In this document: one piece after another, positions 43,142-51,941 of the stretch | Layout of the letters: every line of letters starts with the position of its first letter | Numbering within the stretch: the first letter of the stretch is position 1 | Assembly: GCA_031553885.1 (NCBI GenBank) | Contig: JAVBKV010000011.1 | Coordinates: forward strand, 54,514-118,513 | DNA length: 64,000 nucleotides | Direction of reading: 5' to 3' | DNA from: JAVBKV01 sp031553885 | GTDB lineage: Bacteria; Bacteroidota; Bacteroidia; Bacteroidales; Azobacteroidaceae | The notes under the pieces: generated by a model | Databases searched by the model: none | Seen by the model: only the letters and a program-made list of their open reading frames with translations | What the model was told of the DNA's origin: nothing | Program-made: the position numbers and the translations under genes

Positions 43142-43516
43142 ATGGCCGAACATAACACATTGGGCAAAGACGGAGAAACCGCAGCCTTAGCCTACTTAAA
43201 AGAAAAAGGATACCAGATCTTACACACCAATTGGAGAAAAGGTCGTTTTGAACTGGACATAATCGCCCGAACCGAAGAAGAATTAATTTTTATCGAAGTG
43301 AAAACCCGCACCATAAGAGACTGGATGAATCCGGAAGAAGTCGTAGATAACCAGAAAATCCGGCATATTATTTCTGCAGCAGATTTGTATATCAAGTTAT
43401 TTAACACCGACATGCCGGCCCGCTTCGATATCATTTCTGTAATGGGATCCTTCCCCCACTTTGAGATCGATCATATTGAAGACGCCTTTTATCCCCCGGT
43501 AAATACGTATCGGTAA
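43142..43516 (+). CDS. YraN family (UPF0102) nuclease-like protein
   Basis: 124 residues, normal for the family. It has a PD-(D/E)XK-like restriction-endonuclease fold. HNTLGKDGETAALAYLKEKGYQIL is the conserved N-terminus, and FELDIIA then LIFIEVKTR carry the acidic and Lys residues. The role is uncertain, and DNA processing has been suggested for relatives. It has its own -7 box and a second promoter follows it. Confidence 0.92.
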   Translation: MAEHNTLGKDGETAALAYLKEKGYQILHTNWRKGRFELDIIARTEEELIFIEVKTRTIRDWMNPEEVVDNQKIRHIISAADLYIKLFNTDMPARFDIISVMGSFPHFEIDHIEDAFYPPVNTYR

Positions 43517-43520
43517 GATA

Positions 43521-43550
43521 TTGATTCCTGAAATTATTTGATTAACTTTG
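43521..43550 (+). promoter_or_regulatory. Bacteroidales-type promoter
   Basis: TTG (43521-43523) and TAACTTTG (43543-43550) are 19 bases apart, a near-ideal spacing. The ATG of the Rpn-like gene is 56 bases downstream. Confidence 0.65.
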
Positions 43551-43606
43551 TATCTGGAATATCTTATAATATTTCAGTTTGTTTTATCTACCCAAACCCT
43601 TAATTT

Positions 43607-44533
43607 ATGGAAAAACAAAGATCTAAGTATCTGAACCTATTAACCGATTACGCTTTTAAACGTATTTTTGGTTCCGAATCATGTAAAGATTTACTCATTG
43701 ACTTTCTTAATGAGTTGATCGAAGACCAGGGACGGATTATTCAGTTAAAATACCTGCCCAATGAACAACTGGGCAAGAACGAAGAAGACCGTAAAGCGAT
43801 ATTTGATATTTATTGCCAAACCGACTGTAATAAATATTTTATTGTAGAATTGCAAAAAGTCAGGCAGGCATACTTCAAAGAAAGAAGTATTTATTATTCG
43901 ACATTTCCTTTGCAGGTGCAAGCCCAAAAAGGGAAGTGGAATTTCAGGCTAAATCCTGTATATACAGTAGCTATACTGGACTTTGTTTTATTTGATGAAG
44001 AAAATAACGAGGACTATTTTCATAATGTAAAATTAATAGAAGAACGTACCAATCAGGTGTTTTATGACAAGTTAGTCTACAAATACCTGGAATTACCCAA
44101 ATTTAACAAACCGTTGCATCTTCTGGAGACTAATTTTGAGCGTTGGATATACCTTTTAAAAAATCTTCCGACTTTTAAAAACCGCCCTCCGGAACTGCAG
44201 GGAAAAATATTTGATAAATTGTTTCAATACGCAGAAATAGAACAATTAACAAACAAAGAAATGGAAGAGTATAAAAAAAGCATATTGGAATACAGTGATA
44301 TTCAGGATGCCTTGGAATACGCTAAAGAAAAAGCAGCGGAAGCAGGACGAAAAAAAGGTTTAGAAGAAGGCTTGGAGGAAGGAAGAGAAAAAGGCTTAGA
44401 AGAAGGACGGGAAGAAGGACGTGAAGAAGAAAAAAACAATATCGCAAAAAAATGCCTGCAAAAAGGAATAAGCTTAGAAGATATTGCAGAATTAACCGGA
44501 CTCACTAAAGAACAAATAAACCGACTCAAGTAA
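43607..44533 (+). CDS. Rpn family recombination-promoting nuclease/putative transposase
   Basis: 308 residues. The N-terminal 200 residues match the PD-(D/E)XK nuclease family (Rpn/YhgA-like): YLNLLTDYAFKRIFGSES, KAIFDIYCQTDCNKYFIVELQ, with the D and the E...Q/K pair. The final 100 residues are a charged helical hinge with tandem EGLEEGREKG-type repeats (about residues 255-281) and a C-terminal helix-turn-helix-like EDIAELTGLTKEQINRL. Proteins of this type are thought to cut DNA and stimulate recombination. It is a single-gene unit with its own promoter, followed by a DNA-binding-like gene after 8 bases. Confidence 0.87.
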   Translation: MEKQRSKYLNLLTDYAFKRIFGSESCKDLLIDFLNELIEDQGRIIQLKYLPNEQLGKNEEDRKAIFDIYCQTDCNKYFIVELQKVRQAYFKERSIYYSTFPLQVQAQKGKWNFRLNPVYTVAILDFVLFDEENNEDYFHNVKLIEERTNQVFYDKLVYKYLELPKFNKPLHLLETNFERWIYLLKNLPTFKNRPPELQGKIFDKLFQYAEIEQLTNKEMEEYKKSILEYSDIQDALEYAKEKAAEAGRKKGLEEGLEEGREKGLEEGREEGREEEKNNIAKKCLQKGISLEDIAELTGLTKEQINRLK

Positions 44534-44541
44534 CCCACATT

Positions 44542-44898
44542 ATGAATATCGAAGAACTCCGGGAATATTGCCTCTCTCTCAAAAGTGCTGTCGAATGCCT
44601 GCCTTTTGATGAAGTTACATTGGTATTGAAAGTATTGGATAAAATGTTTGCCGTGATCCCCCTGGACAGCCTTGAATTATCAATCACCCTGAAATGTGAC
44701 CCGGAAAAGGCCATTGAACTCAGGGAGAAATATTCCTGCGTAGAACCGGCTTTTCATTTCAATAAAAAATACTGGAATACCATTTACCCGAACCGTGCAA
44801 TGAGTGATGAAGAAGTACAATCCTGGATCAGACATTCGATTGATGAAGTTCTCAAAAAATTGCCCAAACGCGTACAAAATGAATATTATCAAGGTTGA
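44542..44898 (+). CDS. MmcQ/YjbR family DNA-binding-like protein
   Basis: 118 residues of a compact alpha/beta protein. MNIEELREYCLSLKSAVECLPF and MFAVIPLD with KYWNTIYP are the typical family segments. DNA binding is assigned by fold similarity only. Its 3' end overlaps the birA start by 20 bases, and it starts 8 bases after the Rpn-like gene. Confidence 0.88.
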   Translation: MNIEELREYCLSLKSAVECLPFDEVTLVLKVLDKMFAVIPLDSLELSITLKCDPEKAIELREKYSCVEPAFHFNKKYWNTIYPNRAMSDEEVQSWIRHSIDEVLKKLPKRVQNEYYQG

Positions 44899-45607
44899 CT
44901 CCGTATCATCCACCAATACCTGGCTGAAAGAATTATCCGGCATTCAGGAAACAGAAGAAGCGACTGTAGTCGTAGCCAGGGAGCAAACCTCCGGACGGGG
45001 ACAAACCGGAACAAGCTGGGAAGCAGAAACCGGCAAAAACCTCACTTTTAGTGTCTTGTTTAAGCCTTGTTTTTTACCTGTTTCCAACAACTTTCTGATT
45101 TCTCAGGCAATATCCCTGGGAATCAAAAAAGCGCTGGATAATTATACCAATGATATCCGTATCAAATGGCCTAACGACATTTATTATCAAGACAAAAAGC
45201 TGGTAGGAATTCTGATCGAAAATGAAATCACGGATCAGCGAATCACCCGGTCCATTATCGGTATTGGAGTAAACGTCAATCAGGATATATTCAAAAGCAA
45301 TGCTCCGAACCCTGTTTCCTTGAAACAAATACTTCATGCCGATCTTGACCTCGACCAGTTACTTGAAAATATTATAGTCCGAATCCTACAGGAATACAAC
45401 AACTTAAAAAACGGACTTACAGAAAAAATCAGCAGAGAGTATTTTTCCTCTTTATACAGAAACTCCGGTTATCATTTATTTTCAGATAATGAAGGAATAT
45501 TCAGGGCCTCGATCACCAATGTAAAGGAAAATGGTCTATTGGGTCTCGTCACTATCAATGGAGAATTTCGTCAATATGCATTCAAAGAAGTAACATATAT
45601 TACCTGA
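44879..45607 (+). CDS. birA: Biotin-acetyl-CoA-carboxylase ligase
   Basis: 242 residues from ATG 44879 (MNIIKVDSVSSTNTWL); the frame is open upstream but would run deep into the preceding gene. It joins biotin to the carboxyl carrier via biotinyl-AMP. The biotinyl-AMP loop is GRGQTGTSW, the catalytic Lys is in IKWPNDIYY and GxGxN is in GIGVNVNQ. There is no N-terminal helix-turn-helix, so it is a type I enzyme without repressor function. Confidence 0.93.
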   Translation: MNIIKVDSVSSTNTWLKELSGIQETEEATVVVAREQTSGRGQTGTSWEAETGKNLTFSVLFKPCFLPVSNNFLISQAISLGIKKALDNYTNDIRIKWPNDIYYQDKKLVGILIENEITDQRITRSIIGIGVNVNQDIFKSNAPNPVSLKQILHADLDLDQLLENIIVRILQEYNNLKNGLTEKISREYFSSLYRNSGYHLFSDNEGIFRASITNVKENGLLGLVTINGEFRQYAFKEVTYIT

Positions 45608-45614
45608 AAAAAAT

Positions 45615-45622
45615 TACCTTTG
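45615..45622 (+). promoter_or_regulatory. -7 promoter box TACCTTTG for pyrH
   Basis: Exact TAnnTTTG match 8 bases after the birA stop and 35 bases before the pyrH ATG. No -33 element is obvious. Confidence 0.55.
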
Positions 45623-45657
45623 CACACAATAAAACAAATTAAAAATCAATATAAAAA

Positions 45658-46368
45658 ATGAAACAATACAAACGCATCCTGCTCAAACTTAGCGGAGAAT
45701 CTCTTATGGGTGAAAAACAATACGGAATCGATGAGAACCGGTTGAACGACTATGCCTGTCAGATCAAAGAAATTGCAGACATGGGCATACAAATCGGTAT
45801 CGTAATCGGAGGCGGTAATATTTTTCGCGGACTAAGCGGCACATCCAAAGGCTTTGACCGGGTCAAAGGAGATCAGATGGGCATGCTGGCAACCGTAATC
45901 AACAGTTTGGCCCTGAGTTCAGCCCTGCAAAAAGAAGGCATTAATGCCCGTGTATTTACAGCTACCCGCATGGAACCCATTGGCTACCTATATTCGAAAT
46001 GGGAAGCGATAGCCGCCATGGAAAAAGGAGAAATTGCCATCATTGCCGGAGGAACCGGCAATCCGTTTTTCACAACAGATACGGCGTCTGCCCTACGGGG
46101 AATAGAAATTGAAGCTGATGTAATGCTGAAAGGAACACGTGTGGATGGTATCTACACGGCGGATCCGGAAAAAGATCCCACTGCAACCAAATTCGACTCC
46201 ATCACTTACGATGAAATTTACAACCGGGGACTTAAAGTCATGGACCTGACTGCAACCACATTGTGCAAAGAAAATGGTCTCCCTATCATCGTATTCGACA
46301 TGGATACCACGGGAAACCTGAAGAAGGTATTATCCGGAGACAAAATTGGAACATTGGTACACAATTGA
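45658..46368 (+). CDS. pyrH: Uridylate kinase
   Basis: 236 residues. It phosphorylates UMP to UDP, a hexameric bacterial enzyme of the amino acid kinase fold. LLKLSGESLMG starts the phosphate-binding loop; IGIVIGGGNIFRG and GTGNPFFTTDTASALRGIE are the standard nucleotide and UMP-binding stretches. The frr promoter lies at its 3' end. Confidence 0.97.
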   Translation: MKQYKRILLKLSGESLMGEKQYGIDENRLNDYACQIKEIADMGIQIGIVIGGGNIFRGLSGTSKGFDRVKGDQMGMLATVINSLALSSALQKEGINARVFTATRMEPIGYLYSKWEAIAAMEKGEIAIIAGGTGNPFFTTDTASALRGIEIEADVMLKGTRVDGIYTADPEKDPTATKFDSITYDEIYNRGLKVMDLTATTLCKENGLPIIVFDMDTTGNLKKVLSGDKIGTLVHN

Positions 46369-46374
46369 TGTATA

Positions 46375-46405
46375 TTGTACAGATTAAGAATTTTCGCTAT
46401 CTTTG
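46375..46405 (+). promoter_or_regulatory. Bacteroidales-type promoter for frr
   Basis: TTG (46375-46377) and TATCTTTG (46398-46405) are 20 bases apart. The frr ATG lies 29 bases downstream, at 46435. Confidence 0.65.
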
Positions 46406-46434
46406 CGTTATTAAACCACTATATAACAATTATT

Positions 46435-46995
46435 ATGACGGACATCAAACAAATAGAAAAAGCGGCTGAAGGAAAAATGCAGCAAGCGGTTGCATTTCTT
46501 GAGGATACCTTATCGCATATCCGAGCAGGAAAAGCCAATATCCATATCCTGGATGGTGTAAAAGTGGAATATTACGGAAGCCTTGTTCCTTTATCCAATG
46601 TAGCAACGGTAACGACCCCGGATGCCAAAACGATCACGGTGCTTCCGTGGGAGAAAAACATGCTGAGAATTATCGAAAAAGCATTGATGGACTCTGATGT
46701 GGGCATTACTCCGGAAAATAACGGTGAAATTATCCGGTTAGGAATTCCACCGTTAACGGAAGAACGCCGCAAGCAGCTCGCCAAACAGTCTAAACAGGAA
46801 GCTGAAAATGCAAAAGTCAGCGTGCGTAATGCCAGAAGAGATGCTGTAGATGCTATCAAAAAAGCAGTAAAAGAAGGTGTTTCCGAAGATCTCGGAAAAG
46901 ACAGCGAGGCCATCGTACAAAAGATCCACGATAAGTTTATCAAAAAAGTGGACGAAGTATTGGCCATTAAAGAAAAAGAAATAATGACGGTATAG
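46435..46995 (+). CDS. frr: Ribosome recycling factor
   Basis: 186 residues from ATG 46435 (MTDIKQIEKAAEGKMQ); an ATG at 46375 is in frame but lies inside the promoter. With EF-G it splits post-termination ribosomes. The length is standard and the protein has the RRF three-helix bundle with an inserted beta domain (EYYGSLVPLSNVATVTTPDAK, LPWEKNMLRIIEKAL). The rsgA start follows the stop by one base. Confidence 0.97.
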   Translation: MTDIKQIEKAAEGKMQQAVAFLEDTLSHIRAGKANIHILDGVKVEYYGSLVPLSNVATVTTPDAKTITVLPWEKNMLRIIEKALMDSDVGITPENNGEIIRLGIPPLTEERRKQLAKQSKQEAENAKVSVRNARRDAVDAIKKAVKEGVSEDLGKDSEAIVQKIHDKFIKKVDEVLAIKEKEIMTV

Positions 46996-46996
46996 A

Positions 46997-47929
46997 GTGA
47001 AAGGCCTCGTAGTAAAAAACACCGGAAGTTGGTATCAGGTATATACAGAAGACGACAGGCGGATTGATTGTAAAATCAAAGGCAATTTTCGCCTGAAAGA
47101 CATAAAAAGTACAAATCCTGTTGCCGTAGGAGATATTGTAATCATCGAGGAAAATCAGGAGGGTACGGCTTTTATCTGTGAAATTGAAGACCGGAAGAAT
47201 TATATTGTACGCCGGTCTTCCAACCTTTCCAAACAATCGCATGTAATTGCCGCGAATGTCGATCAGGCATTTCTGATCGTCACCATTAACTATCCGATTA
47301 CAACACCTACTTTCATCGATCGTTTTCTAGCTACAACAGAAGCCTATAATATACCAACATCACTCTTTTTTAATAAAACGGACCGTTACAAGCTGGATGA
47401 CCGGGAGTATATGGAAGCATTGATCCATTTGTATGAAACCATTGGCTATCCCTGTTACAAGATATCTGCAAGAAACGACGAAGACTGGCCCTTTCTACAT
47501 GCTTTACTGAAAAATAAAACCACCTTATTTTCAGGACATTCAGGAGTTGGAAAATCAACCCTCATCAACCGCCTGATACCCGGATTAAACCTGAAAGCCG
47601 GGGACATCTCCGAGTACCACAATAAAGGAATGCATACCACCACTTTTTCTGAGATGCTTCCCCTACCGGAGGGAGGATATATTATCGATACTCCCGGAAT
47701 TAAGGGATTCGGAACATTTGACATGGAGGGAGTGGAAATTTCACACTATTTCCGGGAAATATTCAAATTCTCTCAACAATGCAAGTTCAATAACTGTTCG
47801 CATAGAAAAGAGCCCGGTTGCGCTGTCATAAAAGCGGTGGAAGAACATTACATCAGTGAATCCCGCTACCGGAGTTACCTCAATATATTCGAAGATAAAG
47901 ACGAAAGCAAATACAGGGAAGCGTTTTAA
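46997..47929 (+). CDS. rsgA: Ribosome small subunit-dependent GTPase A
   Basis: 310 residues. This circularly permuted GTPase matures the 30S subunit. The OB-fold (KNTGSWYQVYTEDDRRIDCKIKG) precedes the G domain, with FNKTD, then SGHSGVGKSTLINRL and DTPGIKGFG in permuted order. The zinc-binding C-terminus is CKFNNCSHRKEPGC. The start is GTG at 46997; no in-frame ATG lies upstream of the conserved N-terminus, and the gap to frr is one base. Confidence 0.96.
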   Translation: MKGLVVKNTGSWYQVYTEDDRRIDCKIKGNFRLKDIKSTNPVAVGDIVIIEENQEGTAFICEIEDRKNYIVRRSSNLSKQSHVIAANVDQAFLIVTINYPITTPTFIDRFLATTEAYNIPTSLFFNKTDRYKLDDREYMEALIHLYETIGYPCYKISARNDEDWPFLHALLKNKTTLFSGHSGVGKSTLINRLIPGLNLKAGDISEYHNKGMHTTTFSEMLPLPEGGYIIDTPGIKGFGTFDMEGVEISHYFREIFKFSQQCKFNNCSHRKEPGCAVIKAVEEHYISESRYRSYLNIFEDKDESKYREAF

Positions 47930-47944
47930 AACAAGGATAGACGT

Positions 47945-48814
47945 ATGAAAATTGACAAGGCTCTGTTCGCACAGGAATTCAAAGACAATTGTTTTATCTT
48001 GTCCGGTTTAATTTTATACGCCGTAGGATGGACCGGTTTTTTATTACCGAACCAGATTACCACCGGAGGTGTTACGGGTATTGCCGCTCTTATTTATTTT
48101 GCCACAGGAATTCAGGTCGGTATCAGCTATTTTTGTATTAACTTGATTTTATTGATGATTTCAATCAAAGAGCTGGGCTTTAAATTCAGTGTCAAAACCG
48201 TAATCAGTGTCATCATCCTAACCTTTCTTTTAACACTTTTGCAATCCCTTATCAAGGAACCCCTGGTAAAAAACGAACCTTTTATGAACTGCATGCTCGG
48301 AGGAGTTTTATGCGGAATCGGGCTGGGATTGGTTTTTAATTTCAAAGGAAGTACCGGAGGAACGGATATTGTTGTACTCATTATCAACAAATACAAAGAC
48401 ATTTCCATCGGCAAATCAATGCTGATCTGCGACTTGCTCATTATCAGTTCTTCCTATTTTATTTTTCACAGCATCGAAAAAATTGTTTATGGACTCGTAG
48501 TTATGGGTGTCGTTTCCTATACAGTAGACATGGTCCTTAACGGGGCGAGGCAATCGGTCCAGTTTTTTATTTTTTCAGAAAAATACGAAGAGATTGCCGA
48601 CACGATTAATAAACAGGCACACCGGGGTTGTACCATACTAAGCGGAACAGGCTGGTACTCAAAGAAAGATGTAAAAGTCGTGGTAACTATGGTTAAAAAA
48701 ACCGAATCTGTCATGATTTTCCGGATTGTAAAAAATATCGATCCTAATGCCTTTGTCTCTCAAAGTTCGGTGATCGGACTCTACGGCGAAGGCTTCGATA
48801 AAATAAAAGGGTAG
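47945..48814 (+). CDS. YitT family membrane protein
   Basis: 289 residues. Five hydrophobic segments (about 20-205), including FLLPNQITTGGVTGIAALIY and FNFKGSTGGTDIVVLII, precede a soluble C-terminal domain of the DUF2179 type (QSVQFFIFSEKYEEIADTINKQAHRGCTIL). The transport substrate is not known for this family. It sits 15 bases after rsgA and 19 before rdgB, probably in one operon. Confidence 0.92.
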   Translation: MKIDKALFAQEFKDNCFILSGLILYAVGWTGFLLPNQITTGGVTGIAALIYFATGIQVGISYFCINLILLMISIKELGFKFSVKTVISVIILTFLLTLLQSLIKEPLVKNEPFMNCMLGGVLCGIGLGLVFNFKGSTGGTDIVVLIINKYKDISIGKSMLICDLLIISSSYFIFHSIEKIVYGLVVMGVVSYTVDMVLNGARQSVQFFIFSEKYEEIADTINKQAHRGCTILSGTGWYSKKDVKVVVTMVKKTESVMIFRIVKNIDPNAFVSQSSVIGLYGEGFDKIKG

Positions 48815-48833
48815 TTTCCACGTTATAAACTAC

Positions 48834-49421
48834 ATGAAAGAAATTGTTTTTGCTACGAACAACCTGCACAAATTAGAAGAGGTTCGGGACATCTTAGGCC
48901 GGACCTTTCACATATTATCCCTCCAGGATATTCATTGCCTGGAAGACATTCCGGAGACAGCCGATACCCTGGAAGGAAACGCCTTGCTGAAGGCGGAATA
49001 CGTAAAACAAAACTACGGATACGATTGTTTTGCAGATGATACCGGCCTGGAGGTGCGGGTACTGAACAACGCCCCGGGAGTATACTCCGCCCGTTATGCC
49101 GGAGAAGCCAAAGATTCCCTGGCCAATATGAATAAAGTGCTGGAAGAATTGAAAAATCAGGCAGACAGGTCGGCTCGGTTCCGGACAGTCATTGCTTTGA
49201 TTCTGGACCAGAAAGAATACTTGTTTGAAGGTAAAGTAGAAGGCTCCATTACCCGGGAAAAACGAGGTTCCTCCGGTTTTGGATACGATCCGGTTTTTAT
49301 TCCGGAAGGATATACGGAAACATTTGCTGAAATGGGTGCAGATGTAAAAAATAAAATCAGCCACCGGGCTGAAGCTGTTCAACGATTAAAATCATTCTTA
49401 GATGAAAAACGGCTGGATTAA
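48834..49421 (+). CDS. rdgB: Non-canonical purine NTP pyrophosphatase
   Basis: 195 residues. It hydrolyses dITP, XTP and related nucleotides. FATNNLHKLEEVRDIL is the substrate loop; ADDTGLEVRVLNNAPGVYSARYAG carries the metal-binding Asp, and GFGYDPVFIPEGYTETFAEM is the standard end. Its 3' end overlaps the porZ start by 20 bases. Confidence 0.96.
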   Translation: MKEIVFATNNLHKLEEVRDILGRTFHILSLQDIHCLEDIPETADTLEGNALLKAEYVKQNYGYDCFADDTGLEVRVLNNAPGVYSARYAGEAKDSLANMNKVLEELKNQADRSARFRTVIALILDQKEYLFEGKVEGSITREKRGSSGFGYDPVFIPEGYTETFAEMGADVKNKISHRAEAVQRLKSFLDEKRLD

Positions 49422-51753
49422 AAAAAGCATATACATTGCAGGACTGCTAATCCTGGGAATGAACCTGCAGGCACAACGGATCGGGACCTGGAAGTCATAC
49501 ATGGCTTATCAGAACGCAACACTTGTGGCAGAAACGCCTAACAAGGTTTTTGCTGTTTATGACGGGTCTCTGCTCTCTTATTCGCCCGATGACGAAGAAG
49601 TCACAACCTATTCAAAATCAGACGGATTAAGCGAATTCGGAATCACACACATGGCTTACAGCCCGGAAACCAAAGCACTGGTACTGGTTTACGAAAATTC
49701 AAACATAGATATCTTCCTGGGAAGAAACAACGTTTATAACCTTCCTTTTATCAAAGAAAGTTCATATACCCTGAAGGGGGTCAATAACCTGGAATTATTC
49801 GGCAATTACGCCTATTTATCTACCGATTTCGGGATTGTCGTGGTAGACCTGCTGCGTAAAGAAATAAAAGACGATTATAAAATCGGAGCCATTACCCGGT
49901 CCGTATGCATTGTGGGAGAATCTATTTATGCTGCTACCTCTAATGGAATACTGAAAGCATCGACTTCATCCAACTTAAAAGACAAAAACAACTGGAAGAA
50001 AGAACAGCTAGACTACAAATGTGAAAACGGACAAAATGGCGATAATACCCAAATAACCAAACTATTGATATTCAACGGATCGCTCGTTTTTTATCATCCA
50101 GGCTGCGGAGTCTATCAATTAGACAAGGAAAACAAATCCCATTTTCTCACAGGAGGTGTTTATTACCAACTAACCGTTGCCAACAATCAACTGATTCTTG
50201 TCGGTATCGGATACCTGGCTTTTTTCAAAGATTTCACATCGCCGACTTTTGTCGGAGGTGTAAATGCACAATGTCTGAGTAATTATAATTCTAAAAATAT
50301 TTACTGGACTGCTCAGAAAAATAAGGGATTAGTAGGGATCTCCATACAACCAGGAGCACAGGAATACACAACGGTTATATCCGGAATTCAGGTTAATAGC
50401 CCCAAACGAAACCTGAATTACTATATGACCTTCACTCAGAATAAATTGTTGATCGCCGGTGGTGGCAGGGACGGAAAACGATACAATAACCCCGGAACTT
50501 TGATGATTTATGAAAATGGCAAATGGTTCAACCTGGACGAAGATGAAGTAACCAAACAAATACAACAGGAATTCGACGATAAGAATCTGTCCTGTATGGA
50601 TTTTACATCAGTCGCAGTAGATCCGCGAGATCCGAATCATTATTTTGTATCCAGTTGGGGGGAAGGTGTATACGAATTCAAAAACAATCAATTTGTGAAA
50701 TTGTATACGCTCGGCAACAGTACACTAGAAGCTTCCGTTCCCGGTAATAAAACCTTTGTCCGGGTCGACGGATTGGTATACGACAAAAACAATAACCTCT
50801 ACATGGTTAATTCGGAAGTAAGCCATGCACTTCATATTTTACAGGCCAATGGGGAATGGGTAACCAATTCCTATCCTGATCTTGAAGGGATAGAAGTCAT
50901 TTCTCAACAAGTATTGATCAGCAAAAGAAATAACCAAAAATGGATCAATCTCCCAAGAGGGAAAAGAGTGGGTATTTTCGTTTTAGATGAAAAAAACACT
51001 ATCGGAAATTCCAGCGACGATGCAATTGCATTCTCCGGTACATTCATTGATCAAAAAGACAAAAATATAGGCGCTACCGGTTATCTCTGTATGGCCGAGG
51101 ACCTGAACGGTACGATTTGGGCAGGAACAGACAACGGACCCATTCTCTTCAACAACGCAGCCCAGGTTAATAAGGGTACCTGTTCCCGTATCATTCTGAC
51201 AGATGAATACGACAGCGGTTATTATTTATTAAGCGGAAAAAAAATAACCGCAATAGCCGTGGATGGAGGAAACCGGAAATGGATCGGAACAGATGATTCC
51301 GGAGTATTCCTGGTAAACCAAAACCAGGAGACCATCTCTGTCGAGAACTTCAACGCAGACAACAGTGGCCTGATTTCCAATAAAATCAACAGCATTGCCA
51401 TTAATCCCCAAACGGGAGAAGTATTTATCGGAACCGATAGAGGACTGGTCTCTTACATGAGTGATGCCATAGAAGGAAAATCGGATTATTCCAATGTCTA
51501 CGCATTCCCGAATCCGGTGAGGCCGGTCAACAATCAACAGGTCGTCATTACCGGACTGATGAAGGATTCCAATGTAAAAATTACCGATATGGCCGGCAAC
51601 CTGATTGTTCAGGGAACTTCCATCGGAGGGCAATATACCTGGAACTGCACCGGACGAAACGGAGCCATTGTTAAAAGTGGCATCTACCTGGTTTTTGCTG
51701 CCACTCCCGACGGAGGAGAGGGAGTCGTTACCAAGATTATGATCATCAAATAA
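49402..51753 (+). CDS. porZ: PorZ-like type IX secretion component
   Basis: 783 residues, close to the Porphyromonas PorZ length. The signal peptide ends QA-QRIG. The body has two beta-propeller halves (blade-like repeats such as DGLSEFGITHMAYSPETKAL, ISNKINSIAINPQTGEVFIGTDRGL) and ends with a T9SS C-terminal domain (FPNPVRPVNNQQVVITGL to GVVTKIMIIK). In Porphyromonas, PorZ sits at the cell surface and helps attach anionic LPS to T9SS cargo. A T9SS is thus probably active here, matching the decayed T9SS cargo gene at 4657. It overlaps rdgB by 20 bases. Confidence 0.85.
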   Translation: MKNGWIKKSIYIAGLLILGMNLQAQRIGTWKSYMAYQNATLVAETPNKVFAVYDGSLLSYSPDDEEVTTYSKSDGLSEFGITHMAYSPETKALVLVYENSNIDIFLGRNNVYNLPFIKESSYTLKGVNNLELFGNYAYLSTDFGIVVVDLLRKEIKDDYKIGAITRSVCIVGESIYAATSNGILKASTSSNLKDKNNWKKEQLDYKCENGQNGDNTQITKLLIFNGSLVFYHPGCGVYQLDKENKSHFLTGGVYYQLTVANNQLILVGIGYLAFFKDFTSPTFVGGVNAQCLSNYNSKNIYWTAQKNKGLVGISIQPGAQEYTTVISGIQVNSPKRNLNYYMTFTQNKLLIAGGGRDGKRYNNPGTLMIYENGKWFNLDEDEVTKQIQQEFDDKNLSCMDFTSVAVDPRDPNHYFVSSWGEGVYEFKNNQFVKLYTLGNSTLEASVPGNKTFVRVDGLVYDKNNNLYMVNSEVSHALHILQANGEWVTNSYPDLEGIEVISQQVLISKRNNQKWINLPRGKRVGIFVLDEKNTIGNSSDDAIAFSGTFIDQKDKNIGATGYLCMAEDLNGTIWAGTDNGPILFNNAAQVNKGTCSRIILTDEYDSGYYLLSGKKITAIAVDGGNRKWIGTDDSGVFLVNQNQETISVENFNADNSGLISNKINSIAINPQTGEVFIGTDRGLVSYMSDAIEGKSDYSNVYAFPNPVRPVNNQQVVITGLMKDSNVKITDMAGNLIVQGTSIGGQYTWNCTGRNGAIVKSGIYLVFAATPDGGEGVVTKIMIIK

Positions 51754-51851
51754 AACCCTTTTTTCCAGCACTGACCTTGTATTTTCAATTAAAGTTTATT
51801 AATTACAGAATTTTTTCTTTAATTAAACTTTCTAATTGAAATGAAAAACAT

Positions 51852-51859
51852 TACTTTTG
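51852..51859 (+). promoter_or_regulatory. -7 promoter box TACTTTTG for pckA
   Basis: Exact TAnnTTTG match, 82 bases upstream of the pckA ATG. The 188-base gap is AT-rich. No distinct -33 element was found. A short CCTTT/AAAGG hairpin can form just after the box. Confidence 0.5.
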
Positions 51860-51941
51860 TACCGCCTTTGAAAGGGGAATATAATTTTTAAGAAAAAAGT
51901 GATAATAACATAATAGGTCAATCAATTAAATTAATTTGAAA

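Noticed and set aside
44804..44878. 25 extra N-terminal codons for birA
   Set aside because: They run through the coding region of the preceding gene, while ATG 44879 begins exactly at the conserved N-terminus (MNIIKVDSVSSTN).
46375..46434. 20 extra N-terminal codons for frr
   Set aside because: The ATG at 46375 lies inside the promoter (-33 at 46375-46377, -7 at 46398-46405), and RRF normally starts at the MTDIKQIE position.
51780..51845. AT-rich imperfect inverted repeat upstream of pckA as an operator
   Set aside because: The arms match only with a two-base insertion and in AT-only sequence, so chance pairing is likely.
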